A stretch of DNA of 64,000 bases from Massilia agrisoli (GTDB lineage Bacteria > Pseudomonadota > Gammaproteobacteria > Burkholderiales > Burkholderiaceae_D), in assembly GCF_020831365.1 (NCBI RefSeq), contig NZ_JAJHPV010000014.1, forward strand, positions 248,001 to 312,000, written 5' to 3'. The first letter of the stretch is position 1. The number at the start of each line of letters is the position of its first letter. Made by a program: the position numbers and the translations under genes. A model generated the notes under the pieces. That model did no database searches. It saw only the letters and a list, made by a program, of their open reading frames with translations, and was not told the origin of the DNA. This document shows positions 26,121-34,658 of the stretch, piece by piece.

Positions 26121-27197
26121 CTAGTCTTGTTTGGCAATGGCCAGCTGCGCGTAGTGCCAGCCCATGTCGGCCATCGGCCGCGCGGCCTTGCCGTTTTCCA
26201 GCGCCTGCGCGCTCGATGCAGTGCCGTCCACGTAGCGTTTCATGATGCCTTGCATGATGCCAGCGAGGCGGAACATGTTGTAGGCGAGGTAGAAATTGAA
26301 GTCTTCGGCGCGGATGGTCTTGCCGGTGCGCGCGCAGTAGCTGGCGATGTATTCTTCCTGGCTCGGTATGCCGAGCGCTTTCAAATCCAGTCCGCCGATG
26401 CCGCGGAACTTGCCGGGCGGGATGTGCCAGCTCATGCAGTGGTAGGAGAAATCGGCGGCAGGATGGCCCAGCGTCGACAGTTCCCAGTCCAGCACGGCCA
26501 GGATGCGCGGTTCGGTCGGATGGAAGATCAGGTTGTCGAGGCGGTAGTCGCCATGCACGATCGCGGTGTCGTCGCCGGGCGGGATATTTTTAGGCAGCCA
26601 TTCGATCAGCTTGTCCATCGCCTCGATGGTTTCCGTGGCGGAGGCCTGGTACTGGCGGGTCCAGCGTTCGATCTGGCGCGCGAAGTAGTTGCCCGGCTTG
26701 CCGTAATCGGCCAGGCCGATGGCGGTGTAGTCGATGCTGTGCAGCCGGGCGATCACACGGTTCATCTCGTCGTAGATTGCGCCGCGTTCGGCCGGCGTCA
26801 TGCCGGGCAGGGACTGCTCCCACAGCACGCGGCCCTCGACAAACTCCATGATGAAGAAGGCGCGGCCGATGACCGACTCGTCCAGGCATAGCGCGTACTG
26901 GCGCGCGGCCGGGAAACCTGCCTTGTTCAGCGCGTCCATCACGCGGTACTCGCGGTCGATGGCGTGGGCCGACGGCAGCAGCTTGGCGGCAGGGCCGGGT
27001 TTGGTGCGCAGCACGTACTGCTGGCTGCCGTTGCTGATCTTGAAGGTCGGATTCGATTGCCCGCCCTTGAACTGTTCCACCGCCAGCGGGCCGCCCTGGT
27101 AGCCTTCGACGTGCTCGCGCATGTAGGCGTCGAGGGCCTCGACATCGAATTTCTGGCGCTCCGAGACCGGTTTGGTCCCCATCATTTCTTCGAACAT
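26121..27197 (-). CDS. APH-family phosphotransferase, probable 4-hydroxyacyl-CoA kinase (LvaA-like)
   Basis: A 358-residue protein-kinase-like-fold phosphotransferase. GGQSNPTFKI (nucleotide loop), QYVLRTKP (Lys), IVHGDYRLDNLIFHP (Brenner catalytic loop with Asp and Asn) and ILAVLDWELSTLGHPAADFSY (metal-binding Asp) are intact. This is the type fused to the N-side of mammalian ACAD10/11 and found as LvaA beside LvaC in Pseudomonas, rather than an aminoglycoside-resistance enzyme. First gene of the leftward operon, with a strong ribosome site (AAGGAGA) and an operator-like region immediately upstream. Confidence 0.87.
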   Translation of the reverse strand: MFEEMMGTKPVSERQKFDVEALDAYMREHVEGYQGGPLAVEQFKGGQSNPTFKISNGSQQYVLRTKPGPAAKLLPSAHAIDREYRVMDALNKAGFPAARQYALCLDESVIGRAFFIMEFVEGRVLWEQSLPGMTPAERGAIYDEMNRVIARLHSIDYTAIGLADYGKPGNYFARQIERWTRQYQASATETIEAMDKLIEWLPKNIPPGDDTAIVHGDYRLDNLIFHPTEPRILAVLDWELSTLGHPAADFSYHCMSWHIPPGKFRGIGGLDLKALGIPSQEEYIASYCARTGKTIRAEDFNFYLAYNMFRLAGIMQGIMKRYVDGTASSAQALENGKAARPMADMGWHYAQLAIAKQD

Positions 27198-27213
27198 CGC
27201 GTCTCCTTGTTAT

Positions 27214-27253
27214 CTATTCATTCTAGCTCATGAATAGAACGACCGTACTTTTT
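27214..27253. promoter_or_regulatory. Operator-like region upstream of the kinase/ACAD operon
   Basis: Two features overlap here. CTATTCAT (27214-27221) and ATGAATAG (27230-27237) form a perfect 8-bp inverted repeat with an 8-base spacer. Directly adjoining is GAACGACCGTACTTTTT (27237-27253), nearly the same as the site before the other ACAD operon at 20989. On the minus strand the spacer holds TAGAAT, a possible -10 box. Confidence 0.55.
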
Positions 27254-27266
27254 AGCCGCAAAAAAA

Positions 27267-27971
27267 TCAGCGCCATTTTTTGTACTGTTCAAACAGCTGC
27301 TCCATGGTCGTGCTGCGCGCCTGCGCCTGCAGCGGGCCGGGCGGCGCATAGTTCGCAAAGCGCACCACCCAGTCGTTGTCGTCTTCGCCGACGTCCAGCG
27401 CGTTGATGCAGCCGGCCATCTGCGACAGGCCGCCCAGGAACATGCGCTGGCCGGTCAGTGCCAGCGACAGGATCGCGCAGTTGACGCCGCCGTGCAGTAC
27501 CAGCAGCACGGTGTCCCATTCCTTGTCGCTGCGCAGGCGTGCGATGGCGGGGTGGATCCGGTCCATCAGTTCACCGACCGACTCGCCGCCGAGGAAGCGC
27601 TGGTCTTCGCCGACCAGGCCTTCGAACACGCCGGTGAAGGCGCTCTTCAGTTCGTGCTCGGGAATGGCCGACAGGCGCCCGCCGCGGATTTCTTCCAGCT
27701 CGGGCCAGGTTTCCGGTTCGATGTCCTGGCCGGTCTCCATCAGCACGCGCCTGGCGGTTTCCACCGTGCGCGGCAAGCCCGACACGATCACCCGGTCGAA
27801 GCGGATCTGGTCGGCGGCGAAGGCGCGGCCGGCGGCGCTGGCCTGCTCGCGGCCCAGCTCGTTAAGGGAGACGGTCTCGGGAAGGATGGGCTTTCCGGAT
27901 TCGTCGAAGTAGGTGACGCTGCCGTGGCGCATCAGGAAGATACGGCGGCGTTGGGAAGCGCGATCTGGCAT
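27267..27971 (-). CDS. Histidine phosphatase (phosphoglycerate-mutase-like) family protein
   Basis: A 234-residue protein of the histidine phosphatase superfamily. The catalytic RHG motif is IFLMRHGSVTYFDESG, and the second conserved His lies in VLLVLHGGVNCAIL; SGLPRTVETARRV carries the usual Arg. ATG 27971 (MPDRASQ) is preferred because the catalytic strand begins a few residues later, though no clear ribosome site is seen. It precedes the kinase/ACAD genes on the same strand with a 69-base gap containing their operator region, so it may be partly linked. Substrate unknown; small phosphometabolites or phospho-intermediates are possible. Confidence 0.83.
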   Translation of the reverse strand: MPDRASQRRRIFLMRHGSVTYFDESGKPILPETVSLNELGREQASAAGRAFAADQIRFDRVIVSGLPRTVETARRVLMETGQDIEPETWPELEEIRGGRLSAIPEHELKSAFTGVFEGLVGEDQRFLGGESVGELMDRIHPAIARLRSDKEWDTVLLVLHGGVNCAILSLALTGQRMFLGGLSQMAGCINALDVGEDDNDWVVRFANYAPPGPLQAQARSTTMEQLFEQYKKWR

Positions 27972-28117
27972 GGGAATGGTGGCAAGCAGAAAACACCACT
28001 GTAGCTTACCCTGTCGGGTTTTCACAAATGGCGCTAGAGAAATCATTCCATACGTCAAAAGTCCAGCATTTCTAGACTAAAATGGCCGCGCGGTTCGTTC
28101 AACTTACGGGGTAGTCG

Positions 28118-29821
28118 ATGGCAAGGCCAGAAAAAGTCCGGCTGGGAGAAATCCTGGTCCAGCAAAAGCTGTTATCCGAAGAACAGTTGGGCATGGCGCT
28201 GGCCGAGCAGAAGCGCACCGGGCGCAAGCTGGGCCGGGTGTTTGTCGAGAATGGCTTCGTCACCGAAGAGCAGATCTCGGGCGCGCTGGCACGCCAGCTG
28301 GCCATCCCCTATATCAACCTCAAGTTCTACAATATCAACGCCGAACTGGTGCGCCTGCTGCCGGAGACCCAGGCCAGGCGCTTCCGCGCACTGGTGCTCG
28401 AAGACCGCCATGGCAGCCTGCTGGTCGGTATTTCGGATCCGACCGACCTGTTCGCGTATGACGAAATTGCGCGGCTGGTCAAGCAAAACATCGAACTGGC
28501 TGTCGTCAACGAGACTGAGGTGCTGCAGGCGATTGACCGCATCTACCGCCGCACCGACGACATTACGGAAGCTGCGCGCGAGCTGGAACAGGACCTGGGC
28601 GACAGCTTCGTCGACTTTGGCGCACTGGCCGCCAACCCCGGGCTGGAAGAAGCACCGATCGTCAAGCTGCTGCAATCGGTGTTCGACGACGCCACCCAGG
28701 TGCGTGCCTCCGACATCCATATCGAGCCGCAGGAATCGCGCCTGCAGATCCGCTTCCGCATCGACGGCGTGCTGCACCTGCAGACCGAGGCCGATATCAA
28801 GATCGCCACGCCGCTGGCGCTGCGCCTGAAGCTGATGTCGGACCTCGACATCTCCGAAAAGCGCCTGCCGCAGGACGGCCGCTTCGCCATCAAGGTCAAG
28901 CAGCAGCGGATCGACGTGCGTATTTCGACGATGCCGACCCAGTACGGCGAATCGGTGGTGATGCGCCTGCTGAACCAGGGCGGCACCACCTTGCGCCTGG
29001 ACGCGATCGGCATGCCGCCAAAGCTGGTGGAGCGCTTCCGCGCCATCGTGCAGCGGCCGAACGGCCTGGTGCTGGTCACCGGCCCGACCGGTAGCGGCAA
29101 GACCACCACCCTGTATAGCGCGCTGGCCGAGCTCAATTCGCTGGAAAAGAAGCTGATCACCGTCGAAGACCCGGTCGAATACCGGCTGCCGGGCATCAAC
29201 CAGGTTCAGGTGAACGAGAAGATCGAGCTGTCCTTCGCGCGCGTGCTGCGTTCCGCACTGCGCCAGGACCCGGACATTGTGCTGGTCGGCGAGATGCGCG
29301 ACCAGGAGACAGCCCAGATCGGCCTGCGCGCCGCGATGACCGGCCACCTGGTGCTGTCGACGCTGCACACCAACGATGCGGCTAGCACGCCGCTGCGCCT
29401 GATGGACATGGGGGTGCCGCGCTATATGGTCGGCAGCTCGCTGCAAGCGGTGCTGGCCCAGCGCCTGGTGCGGGTGATCTGCGAAAGCTGCACTGCGCCG
29501 CACCAGCCGACGCCGACCGAACATGAATGGTTGCGCCACGAACTGCGCGAGCACGTCGACAAGGCGCGCTTCTTCCACGGCAAGGGCTGCTCGCACTGCA
29601 ACGGCATGGGCTACCGCGGCCGGACCGGCGTCTATGAACTGCTGGAGATGACGCAGGCGGTGGTCGACGCGTCCAATCACCCGGACCCGGCGCACTTCCT
29701 GAAGGCCGCACACCAGGAAATGGCCGGCGCCACCTTGCGCCGCCACGCGGTGCAGCTGGCGGTGCAGGGCCGCACCACGGTGTCTGAAGCCATGCGCATC
29801 AGTAACCAGCTGGAGGACTGA
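28118..29821 (+). CDS. mshE: MSHA pilus assembly ATPase MshE
   Basis: A 567-residue GspE/PilB-type extension ATPase. Tandem N-terminal MshEN-like segments (RLGEILVQQKLLSEEQLGMALAEQ) are known in the family to bind cyclic di-GMP. Walker A is GPTGSGKTTTLYSAL, with the Asp box ITVEDPVEYRLPGINQVQVN, Walker B DPDIVLVGEMRDQETA and His box LSTLHTNDA; zinc-ribbon cysteines CESC and CSHCNGMGYRGRTG complete it. It powers pilus extension. First gene of a nine-gene block of overlapping genes, read away from the histidine phosphatase gene. Confidence 0.94.
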   Translation: MARPEKVRLGEILVQQKLLSEEQLGMALAEQKRTGRKLGRVFVENGFVTEEQISGALARQLAIPYINLKFYNINAELVRLLPETQARRFRALVLEDRHGSLLVGISDPTDLFAYDEIARLVKQNIELAVVNETEVLQAIDRIYRRTDDITEAARELEQDLGDSFVDFGALAANPGLEEAPIVKLLQSVFDDATQVRASDIHIEPQESRLQIRFRIDGVLHLQTEADIKIATPLALRLKLMSDLDISEKRLPQDGRFAIKVKQQRIDVRISTMPTQYGESVVMRLLNQGGTTLRLDAIGMPPKLVERFRAIVQRPNGLVLVTGPTGSGKTTTLYSALAELNSLEKKLITVEDPVEYRLPGINQVQVNEKIELSFARVLRSALRQDPDIVLVGEMRDQETAQIGLRAAMTGHLVLSTLHTNDAASTPLRLMDMGVPRYMVGSSLQAVLAQRLVRVICESCTAPHQPTPTEHEWLRHELREHVDKARFFHGKGCSHCNGMGYRGRTGVYELLEMTQAVVDASNHPDPAHFLKAAHQEMAGATLRRHAVQLAVQGRTTVSEAMRISNQLED

Positions 29822-31053
29822 TGCCGTTCTTCGCCTACAAGGGCCGCAACGCGCGCGGCGAGTTAATGCAGGGCGTGCTGGAGGGTGCAGACAGCGGCTC
29901 GGTGGCCGACCAGCTGTTCGGCACCGGCGTGACGCCGATCGAGATCACGCTGACCAACAAGACCGCGGCCAGCGCCTCCGACCAGACACTGTGGGACAAG
30001 CTGACCGAAAAGAAGGTCACGTCGATGGACGTGCAGCTGTTCAGCCGCCAGCTCTACACCCTGCTCAAATCGGGCGTGCCGATCATGCGCGGGCTAGCCG
30101 GCTTGCAGGAGTCTGCAACGAGCAGGTCTTTCTCCCGCGTGATCAAGGACCTGCGCGAATCGCTCGATTCGGGCCGCGAGCTGTCGGCCGCGATGCGCCG
30201 CCACCCCGAGGTATTCAACAACTTCTACCTGTCGATGGTGAAGGTGGGGGAGATGACCGGCCGCCTGGAAGACGTGTTCCTGCGCCTGTTCGACCACCTT
30301 GAGTTCGACCGCGACATGCGCAACCGGGTCAAGACGGCCACGCGCTATCCCACCTTCGTGATCATCGCGATGGTCATCGCCATGGTGGTGGTGAATGTGT
30401 TCGTCATTCCGCAGTTCGCCAAGGTATTCGCCAGCATGCACGCGGAACTGCCTCTGATGACCCGTGTCCTGATGGGCACCTCGCAGTTCATGCTCGATTA
30501 CTGGATGGTGATGCTGGTGGTGGTGGCCGGTGCGGTGGCTGGCGTGCGCGCGTGGATTGCCACGCCGGCAGGCCGCTACACGTGGGACAGGCACAAGCTG
30601 AAGATTCCCATCGCCGGCAAGATCATCATGAAAGGAACGATGGCCCGATTCGCGCGCAGCTTCGCGCTGTCGTCCAAAAGCGGGGTGCCGATCGTGCACG
30701 CGCTGACCGTAGTCTCGCAAACGGTCGATAACGCCTACCTGTGCGCGCGCATCGAGCAGATGCGCGATGGCGTCGAGCGGGGGGAGTCGATTTTGCGAAC
30801 CTCGGTCACGGCCGGGGTCTTCACGCCAATCGTGCTGCAGATGATCGCGGTGGGCGAGGAATCCGGTTCGCTGGACGATTTGATGGACGAAATCGCGGAG
30901 CTGTACGAGCGCGAGGTGGACTACGAGCTCAAGACCCTGTCCGCGCAAATCGAGCCGATCCTGATCACCTTCCTGGGGGTGATGGTGCTGGTGCTGGCGC
31001 TCGGTATTTTCCTGCCGATCTGGGACCTGGGCAGCGCGGCGTTAAAGAAATGA
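29821..31053 (+). CDS. mshG: MSHA inner-membrane platform protein MshG (GspF family)
   Basis: A 410-residue polytopic protein with the duplicated GspF/PilC domain: LFSRQLYTLLKSGVPIMRGL in the first copy and FARSFALSSKSGVPIVHALTVVS in the second. Three membrane segments are visible (about 173-195, 222-242, and a C-terminal helix LITFLGVMVLVLALGIFLP). It is the platform on which MshE acts. The start overlaps the mshE stop (TGATG), and its own stop overlaps the next start (ATGA). Confidence 0.93.
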   Translation: MPFFAYKGRNARGELMQGVLEGADSGSVADQLFGTGVTPIEITLTNKTAASASDQTLWDKLTEKKVTSMDVQLFSRQLYTLLKSGVPIMRGLAGLQESATSRSFSRVIKDLRESLDSGRELSAAMRRHPEVFNNFYLSMVKVGEMTGRLEDVFLRLFDHLEFDRDMRNRVKTATRYPTFVIIAMVIAMVVVNVFVIPQFAKVFASMHAELPLMTRVLMGTSQFMLDYWMVMLVVVAGAVAGVRAWIATPAGRYTWDRHKLKIPIAGKIIMKGTMARFARSFALSSKSGVPIVHALTVVSQTVDNAYLCARIEQMRDGVERGESILRTSVTAGVFTPIVLQMIAVGEESGSLDDLMDEIAELYEREVDYELKTLSAQIEPILITFLGVMVLVLALGIFLPIWDLGSAALKK

Positions 31054-31592
31054 GGAAGCTCGCGCGGCCGGCCAGGACGTTCGCGCGGGGCCAGGGTTTT
31101 ACCTTGTTCGAGCTGGCCGTGGCGACAATTATTGTTGCAGTGCTAATGTCGTTGCTATTGGTTCGCTTGCATTCGTATCAACAAGATGCCCGGCAGCTTG
31201 CTGTGCAGCGCCTCATCGGTACCCTGCATACGGCGTTGAGCGTCAAAAGTGCCCAATTTTCTGTTGCGAAAAGGGAACACGAGTTGCTGACAATAATTGA
31301 AGAAAACCCAATGTCCTGGCTCGTCGAGGTGCCCAGCAATTATCTAGGGGAATACTATTCCCCAGAGGTAAATTTGCTTCCGTCTGATAGCTGGTACTTC
31401 GACCGCGGGAAAAAAGAGCTGGTCTATATAGCACCGCCAGAAAAAAGTTTCGGGTACGGGGAACTAACATTGCTTAGATTCAAGGTAAAATTCATCGACT
31501 TGACCTTGCAACAGGGCAAGACTCCTGGGCTGCCAGCTGTGACTAAAGGCGTCGTCCTGGATCAAGTATCGGAAAAGAACGTCGTTAACTAA
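31050..31592 (+). CDS. Type IV prepilin-like protein at the MshF/MshB position
   Basis: A 180-residue protein with a class III signal GQGFTLFELAVATIIVAVLM: prepilin-peptidase cleavage between Gly and Phe, Glu at +5, hydrophobic helix after it. It occupies the place where Vibrio loci have mshF and mshB, so it is a minor pilin or assembly factor. Beyond the helix the sequence is unlike typical pilins, and its DNA is about half G+C by eye, far lower than the genes on either side, with codons such as ATA, TTA and AGA rare elsewhere here. That suggests replacement by transfer or rapid divergence. ATG overlaps the mshG stop. Confidence 0.72.
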   Translation: MRKLARPARTFARGQGFTLFELAVATIIVAVLMSLLLVRLHSYQQDARQLAVQRLIGTLHTALSVKSAQFSVAKREHELLTIIEENPMSWLVEVPSNYLGEYYSPEVNLLPSDSWYFDRGKKELVYIAPPEKSFGYGELTLLRFKVKFIDLTLQQGKTPGLPAVTKGVVLDQVSEKNVVN

Positions 31593-31643
31593 ACAAGAAA
31601 TGGATGCCATACAGCATCCTCAAGCACGCACTGGAGAGTTTGA

Positions 31644-32171
31644 ATGAACAAGTCGAACATGAAGAACAATGCCCAAGCAGGTTTCACGCTGATTGAACTG
31701 ATCGTTGTGATCGTTATCCTCGGTATCCTGGCCGCGACGGCGCTGCCGAAATTCTCCAGCCTGGGTGGCGATGCTCGCTTGGCGAGCCTGCAGGCAGCCA
31801 AGGGCGCGCTGAGCGCGACGGCAGCAATGGCCAAGGGTAAATACCTGGTCAACAGCACGGGAACCGCGCTGACCACGCTGCCGGTCGAGGGCGCGACCAT
31901 TACCTACACCACGGTGGGTAATGGCTATCCACAAGCGAACGCCGAACTGGCGAAAGCCGCGGGCCTGAGCGAAGACTACCTGGTCATCGGCCCTAGCTCG
32001 GCCAACACGTCGAGCCATGTATCGACTGCCGCCGACGAAATCATGATCATCCCAATGAGCCTGAAAGGTTCCCCATCGGGCCTGAAGTGCTTCGTCAAGT
32101 ACAAGGCGCCCGCAGCGAAGGCCGACGCGCCTGTGTACACGGTTACCGCGACCGCTACCGACTGCGAATAA
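31644..32171 (+). CDS. mshA: MSHA major pilin MshA
   Basis: A 175-residue type IV pilin. The prepilin signal [29 protein letters not shown] is canonical: short positively charged leader, Gly/Phe cleavage, Glu+5. Two cysteines near the C-terminus (GLKCFVKY and ATDCE) form the usual D-loop pair. It is the main filament subunit. A ribosome site (GGAG) lies about 10 bases upstream and the gene is not overlapped by neighbours, consistent with higher and partly separate expression. Identity rests on signal, size and position in the locus. Confidence 0.88.
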   Translation: MNKSNMKNNAQAGFTLIELIVVIVILGILAATALPKFSSLGGDARLASLQAAKGALSATAAMAKGKYLVNSTGTALTTLPVEGATITYTTVGNGYPQANAELAKAAGLSEDYLVIGPSSANTSSHVSTAADEIMIIPMSLKGSPSGLKCFVKYKAPAAKADAPVYTVTATATDCE

Positions 32172-32193
32172 TTATTCTCAAGCAACACTGCCT

Positions 32194-32775
32194 GTGGCTG
32201 GCGACGATTCTCGCGTACCGAAGATCGTGACCGGCCACAGTCACGTCTGGCGTTCCCAGCGCGGCGTGACGATGGTCGAGCTGATTGCGGTCCTGTTCAT
32301 CATCGGCGTGCTCGGCGCGATTGCCGCTTCGCGTTACTTCGACAGGACGAGCTTCGACGCGGACAGCTTCACCGACCAGACCCGCGCGATGCTGCGCTAC
32401 GGCCAGAAGCTGGCAGTGGCTCAGAACCGGCCTGTTTTCGTCCGGATCAGCACTGACCGAACGCAGTTATGTTTCGACGCTGACTGCAAGGCCGCGTCCC
32501 GCATCACGGCGCCTGCAGGCGCCAACAGCGGATCTGCCACCACCCTGAAGCATTGCGACAACTCCACCACCTGGCTGTGCGAGGCGCCCCAGGACGGGGT
32601 TACCCAAACGACGTCCGGGCCGGCGGCCCTGTTCGCGTTTGATGCGCTGGGCAAACCGCATGCGGCGAGCGTTGCTGGCGAGCTGGCGAATTTCCAGCGG
32701 GTCCTGGTGAGGATTGGCGGCGACGGGAAGTTGCGCGTCGTGACGGTCGAGGCGGAGACCGGCTATGTCCATTAA
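32194..32775 (+). CDS. mshC: MSHA minor pilin MshC
   Basis: A 193-residue pseudopilin with the signal RGVTMVELIAVLFIIGVLGAIAASRYF after an unusually long cytoplasmic leader (about 24 residues). MLRYGQKLAVAQNRPVFVRI is a GspH/FimT-like strand typical of MshC. Start is GTG at 32194; a shorter leader from an internal site cannot be excluded. Its end overlaps mshD by 11 bases. Confidence 0.82.
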   Translation: MAGDDSRVPKIVTGHSHVWRSQRGVTMVELIAVLFIIGVLGAIAASRYFDRTSFDADSFTDQTRAMLRYGQKLAVAQNRPVFVRISTDRTQLCFDADCKAASRITAPAGANSGSATTLKHCDNSTTWLCEAPQDGVTQTTSGPAALFAFDALGKPHAASVAGELANFQRVLVRIGGDGKLRVVTVEAETGYVH

Positions 32776-33346
32776 GGCCTCGCGCCAGCGCGGCGTCACC
32801 CTGATCGAACTGATCATGTTCATCGTGATCATCGGCGCCGCGCTGGCCGGGCTGCTTCAAGTGCTGAACTTCACCACGAAGGGCAGCGCCGACCCGGTGC
32901 GCCAGAAGCAGGCGCTGATGATCGCCGAAGGACTGATCGAGGAGGTCCGGCTGGCCGGCTTTACCTACTGCGACCCGACCGACCCAAAGACCGCCGAGGC
33001 CACAAGCGCCGCCGATTGCGACATCAAGGAATCGTTCGGGCAGGGCACTGATGGCGAGCCAGTGGGCGGCCGGCCCTACGACAACGTCAATGATTATGTC
33101 GATGAACCGGGCGTGGCCAAGGCGGCTTTCAACAACGCCGCCGGCAAGCTGGCCGACATCAACGGCAATGAAATGGACGTTTCAGGCTATTCGGCCCAGG
33201 TAACGATCCGGCCCGTGGCCCTCAATGGCGTCGGCAGCGCGGCAAATGACAGCGCCGTGCTGCGCATTACCGTCGAAGTCAGCTACGACGACCAGACGCT
33301 GGCCCTTGATACTTACCGTACGCGCTACGCGCCGACCTTCCCATGA
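32765..33346 (+). CDS. mshD: MSHA minor pilin MshD
   Basis: A 193-residue pseudopilin with signal RGVTLIELIMFIVIIGAALAGLLQVLNFTT followed by KQALMIAEGLIEEVRLAGFTYCDP, the MshD pattern (a PilV/GspI-like protein with a Cys pair, YCDP and DCDI). It overlaps mshC before it and mshO after it (ATGA), indicating translational coupling of the minor pilins. Confidence 0.83.
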   Translation: MSIKASRQRGVTLIELIMFIVIIGAALAGLLQVLNFTTKGSADPVRQKQALMIAEGLIEEVRLAGFTYCDPTDPKTAEATSAADCDIKESFGQGTDGEPVGGRPYDNVNDYVDEPGVAKAAFNNAAGKLADINGNEMDVSGYSAQVTIRPVALNGVGSAANDSAVLRITVEVSYDDQTLALDTYRTRYAPTFP

Positions 33347-34197
33347 CCGCCCGCGCTGTTCACCAGGCACGGCAGGCAGGCTTCACCTTGATCGAGGCGG
33401 TGATGGTGATCGTCATCATCGGCGTGCTGGGCGCGGTGGTGGCGGTGTTCATCCGCATGCCGGTCCAGGGCTACCATGACAGTGTGGCGCGCGCCGAACT
33501 GACCGACCTGGCCGACCTGTCCCTGCGGCGCATGGCGCGCGACCTGCGTCTTGCGCTTCCAAACAGCATCGTTGTGAGCGAGAACGGCACCGCGGTATCG
33601 TTTTTCATGACCAAGGCGGGCGGCCGCTACCTGACGCCGGATGACGACCTGGCGGGCCAGCCAGTGCTTGATTTCGTCAACCCTGCCAACCGGACCTTCA
33701 CGATGATCGGGCACCCGCCCGATAACAAGAACGCTATCGTCAAGGGAGACTACGTCGTGGTCTACAACCTGGGTATTGAACCGGCCGACGCTTACACTGG
33801 AGGCAACAGGGCGACAGTGGAGAAGTTCACGGCCATCGATGCCGGCAAGGGGCTGTACCAAATCGAGCTCACCGATAATCCGTTTGCGAAGCAGGACCCG
33901 CCAATGCCGTCGCCCGGCGCACGCTTCCATGTTGTCGGCCAGCCCGTCACTTACTCCTGTCCCGCTGGGAGCCGCACCCTCGGCCGGCAGTGGAACTACG
34001 ATATCGTCAAAGGCAAGCCTGCGACGAACCCGCCTGCCATCCCGCTCGCCAACAGTGTAAAGAGCTGCAAGTTCGATTACTCAACGGACGCAAACAGCCG
34101 TGGCGCGCTGGTCATCATCACGCTTGAACTGGAGTCGCCAGGCGACGCTGGCATCATCAAGCTGGTGCATCAGGTCCACGTGGACAATACGCCATGA
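33343..34197 (+). CDS. mshO: MSHA minor pilin MshO
   Basis: A 284-residue GspJ/PilW-like pseudopilin, the largest of the minor pilins here. Signal: AGFTLIEAVMVIVIIGVLGAVVAVFI (Glu+5). DLSLRRMARDLRLALPNSI is the conserved amphipathic helix, and CPAGSRTLGRQWNYDI and SCKFDY hold Cys residues. Starts on the mshD stop codon and ends on the mshP start codon. Confidence 0.84.
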   Translation: MTARAVHQARQAGFTLIEAVMVIVIIGVLGAVVAVFIRMPVQGYHDSVARAELTDLADLSLRRMARDLRLALPNSIVVSENGTAVSFFMTKAGGRYLTPDDDLAGQPVLDFVNPANRTFTMIGHPPDNKNAIVKGDYVVVYNLGIEPADAYTGGNRATVEKFTAIDAGKGLYQIELTDNPFAKQDPPMPSPGARFHVVGQPVTYSCPAGSRTLGRQWNYDIVKGKPATNPPAIPLANSVKSCKFDYSTDANSRGALVIITLELESPGDAGIIKLVHQVHVDNTP

Positions 34198-34658
34198 CCC
34201 GCCACCAACGCTCTCCACTGCCACGCGCGGCGCGCAGCCGCGGCGTCGGCCTGATTACCGCGATCTTCCTGCTCGTGGTAATTGCCGCGCTGGCCGTTGC
34301 CATGGTCACGGTATTCACCACCCAACAAGCCAGCTCCGCACTGGATGTGCAGGGATCGCGCGCCTACCAGGCGGCGCGCGCGGGACTGGAGTGGGGCGTT
34401 TTCAAGCACGCCCGCCCGGACTTGTGCAACAGCACCAGCTCGTTCGCCATTGGAGCGGGCACCTCGCTCGATGGCTTCACCGTGACCGTCACGTGCACCT
34501 TGATGGACGGACCGGACACCGCCGGCGGTGACACCGAGGCGCTCGACCAGCGCAAGGTCACTGCGGTTGCATGCAACGCGCCTGGCGAATCAGGCGCCTG
34601 CCCCAACCCCACCAACAGCGGCGACTATGTCCAGCGCGTGATGGAGGCAACGTTCTGA
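34194..34658 (+). CDS. mshP: MSHA biogenesis protein MshP (PilX-like)
   Basis: A 154-residue single-pass protein. The N-terminal helix GVGLITAIFLLVVIAALAVAMVTVF is prepilin-like but lacks the Glu at +5, and YQAARAGLEWGVFKHA is the segment shared with PilX-type minor pilins. Cysteines occur at LCNS, VTCTL, ACNA and ACPN. Coupled to mshO and mshQ by overlapping stop/start codons. Confidence 0.8.
   Translation: MTRHQRSPLPRAARSRGVGLITAIFLLVVIAALAVAMVTVFTTQQASSALDVQGSRAYQAARAGLEWGVFKHARPDLCNSTSSFAIGAGTSLDGFTVTVTCTLMDGPDTAGGDTEALDQRKVTAVACNAPGESGACPNPTNSGDYVQRVMEATF

Noticed and set aside
26121-27197. Aminoglycoside-resistance phosphotransferase
   Set aside because: The APH fold alone would suggest this, but sequence style and the adjoining ACAD11-like gene favour an acyl-CoA kinase of the LvaA/ACAD10-11 type.
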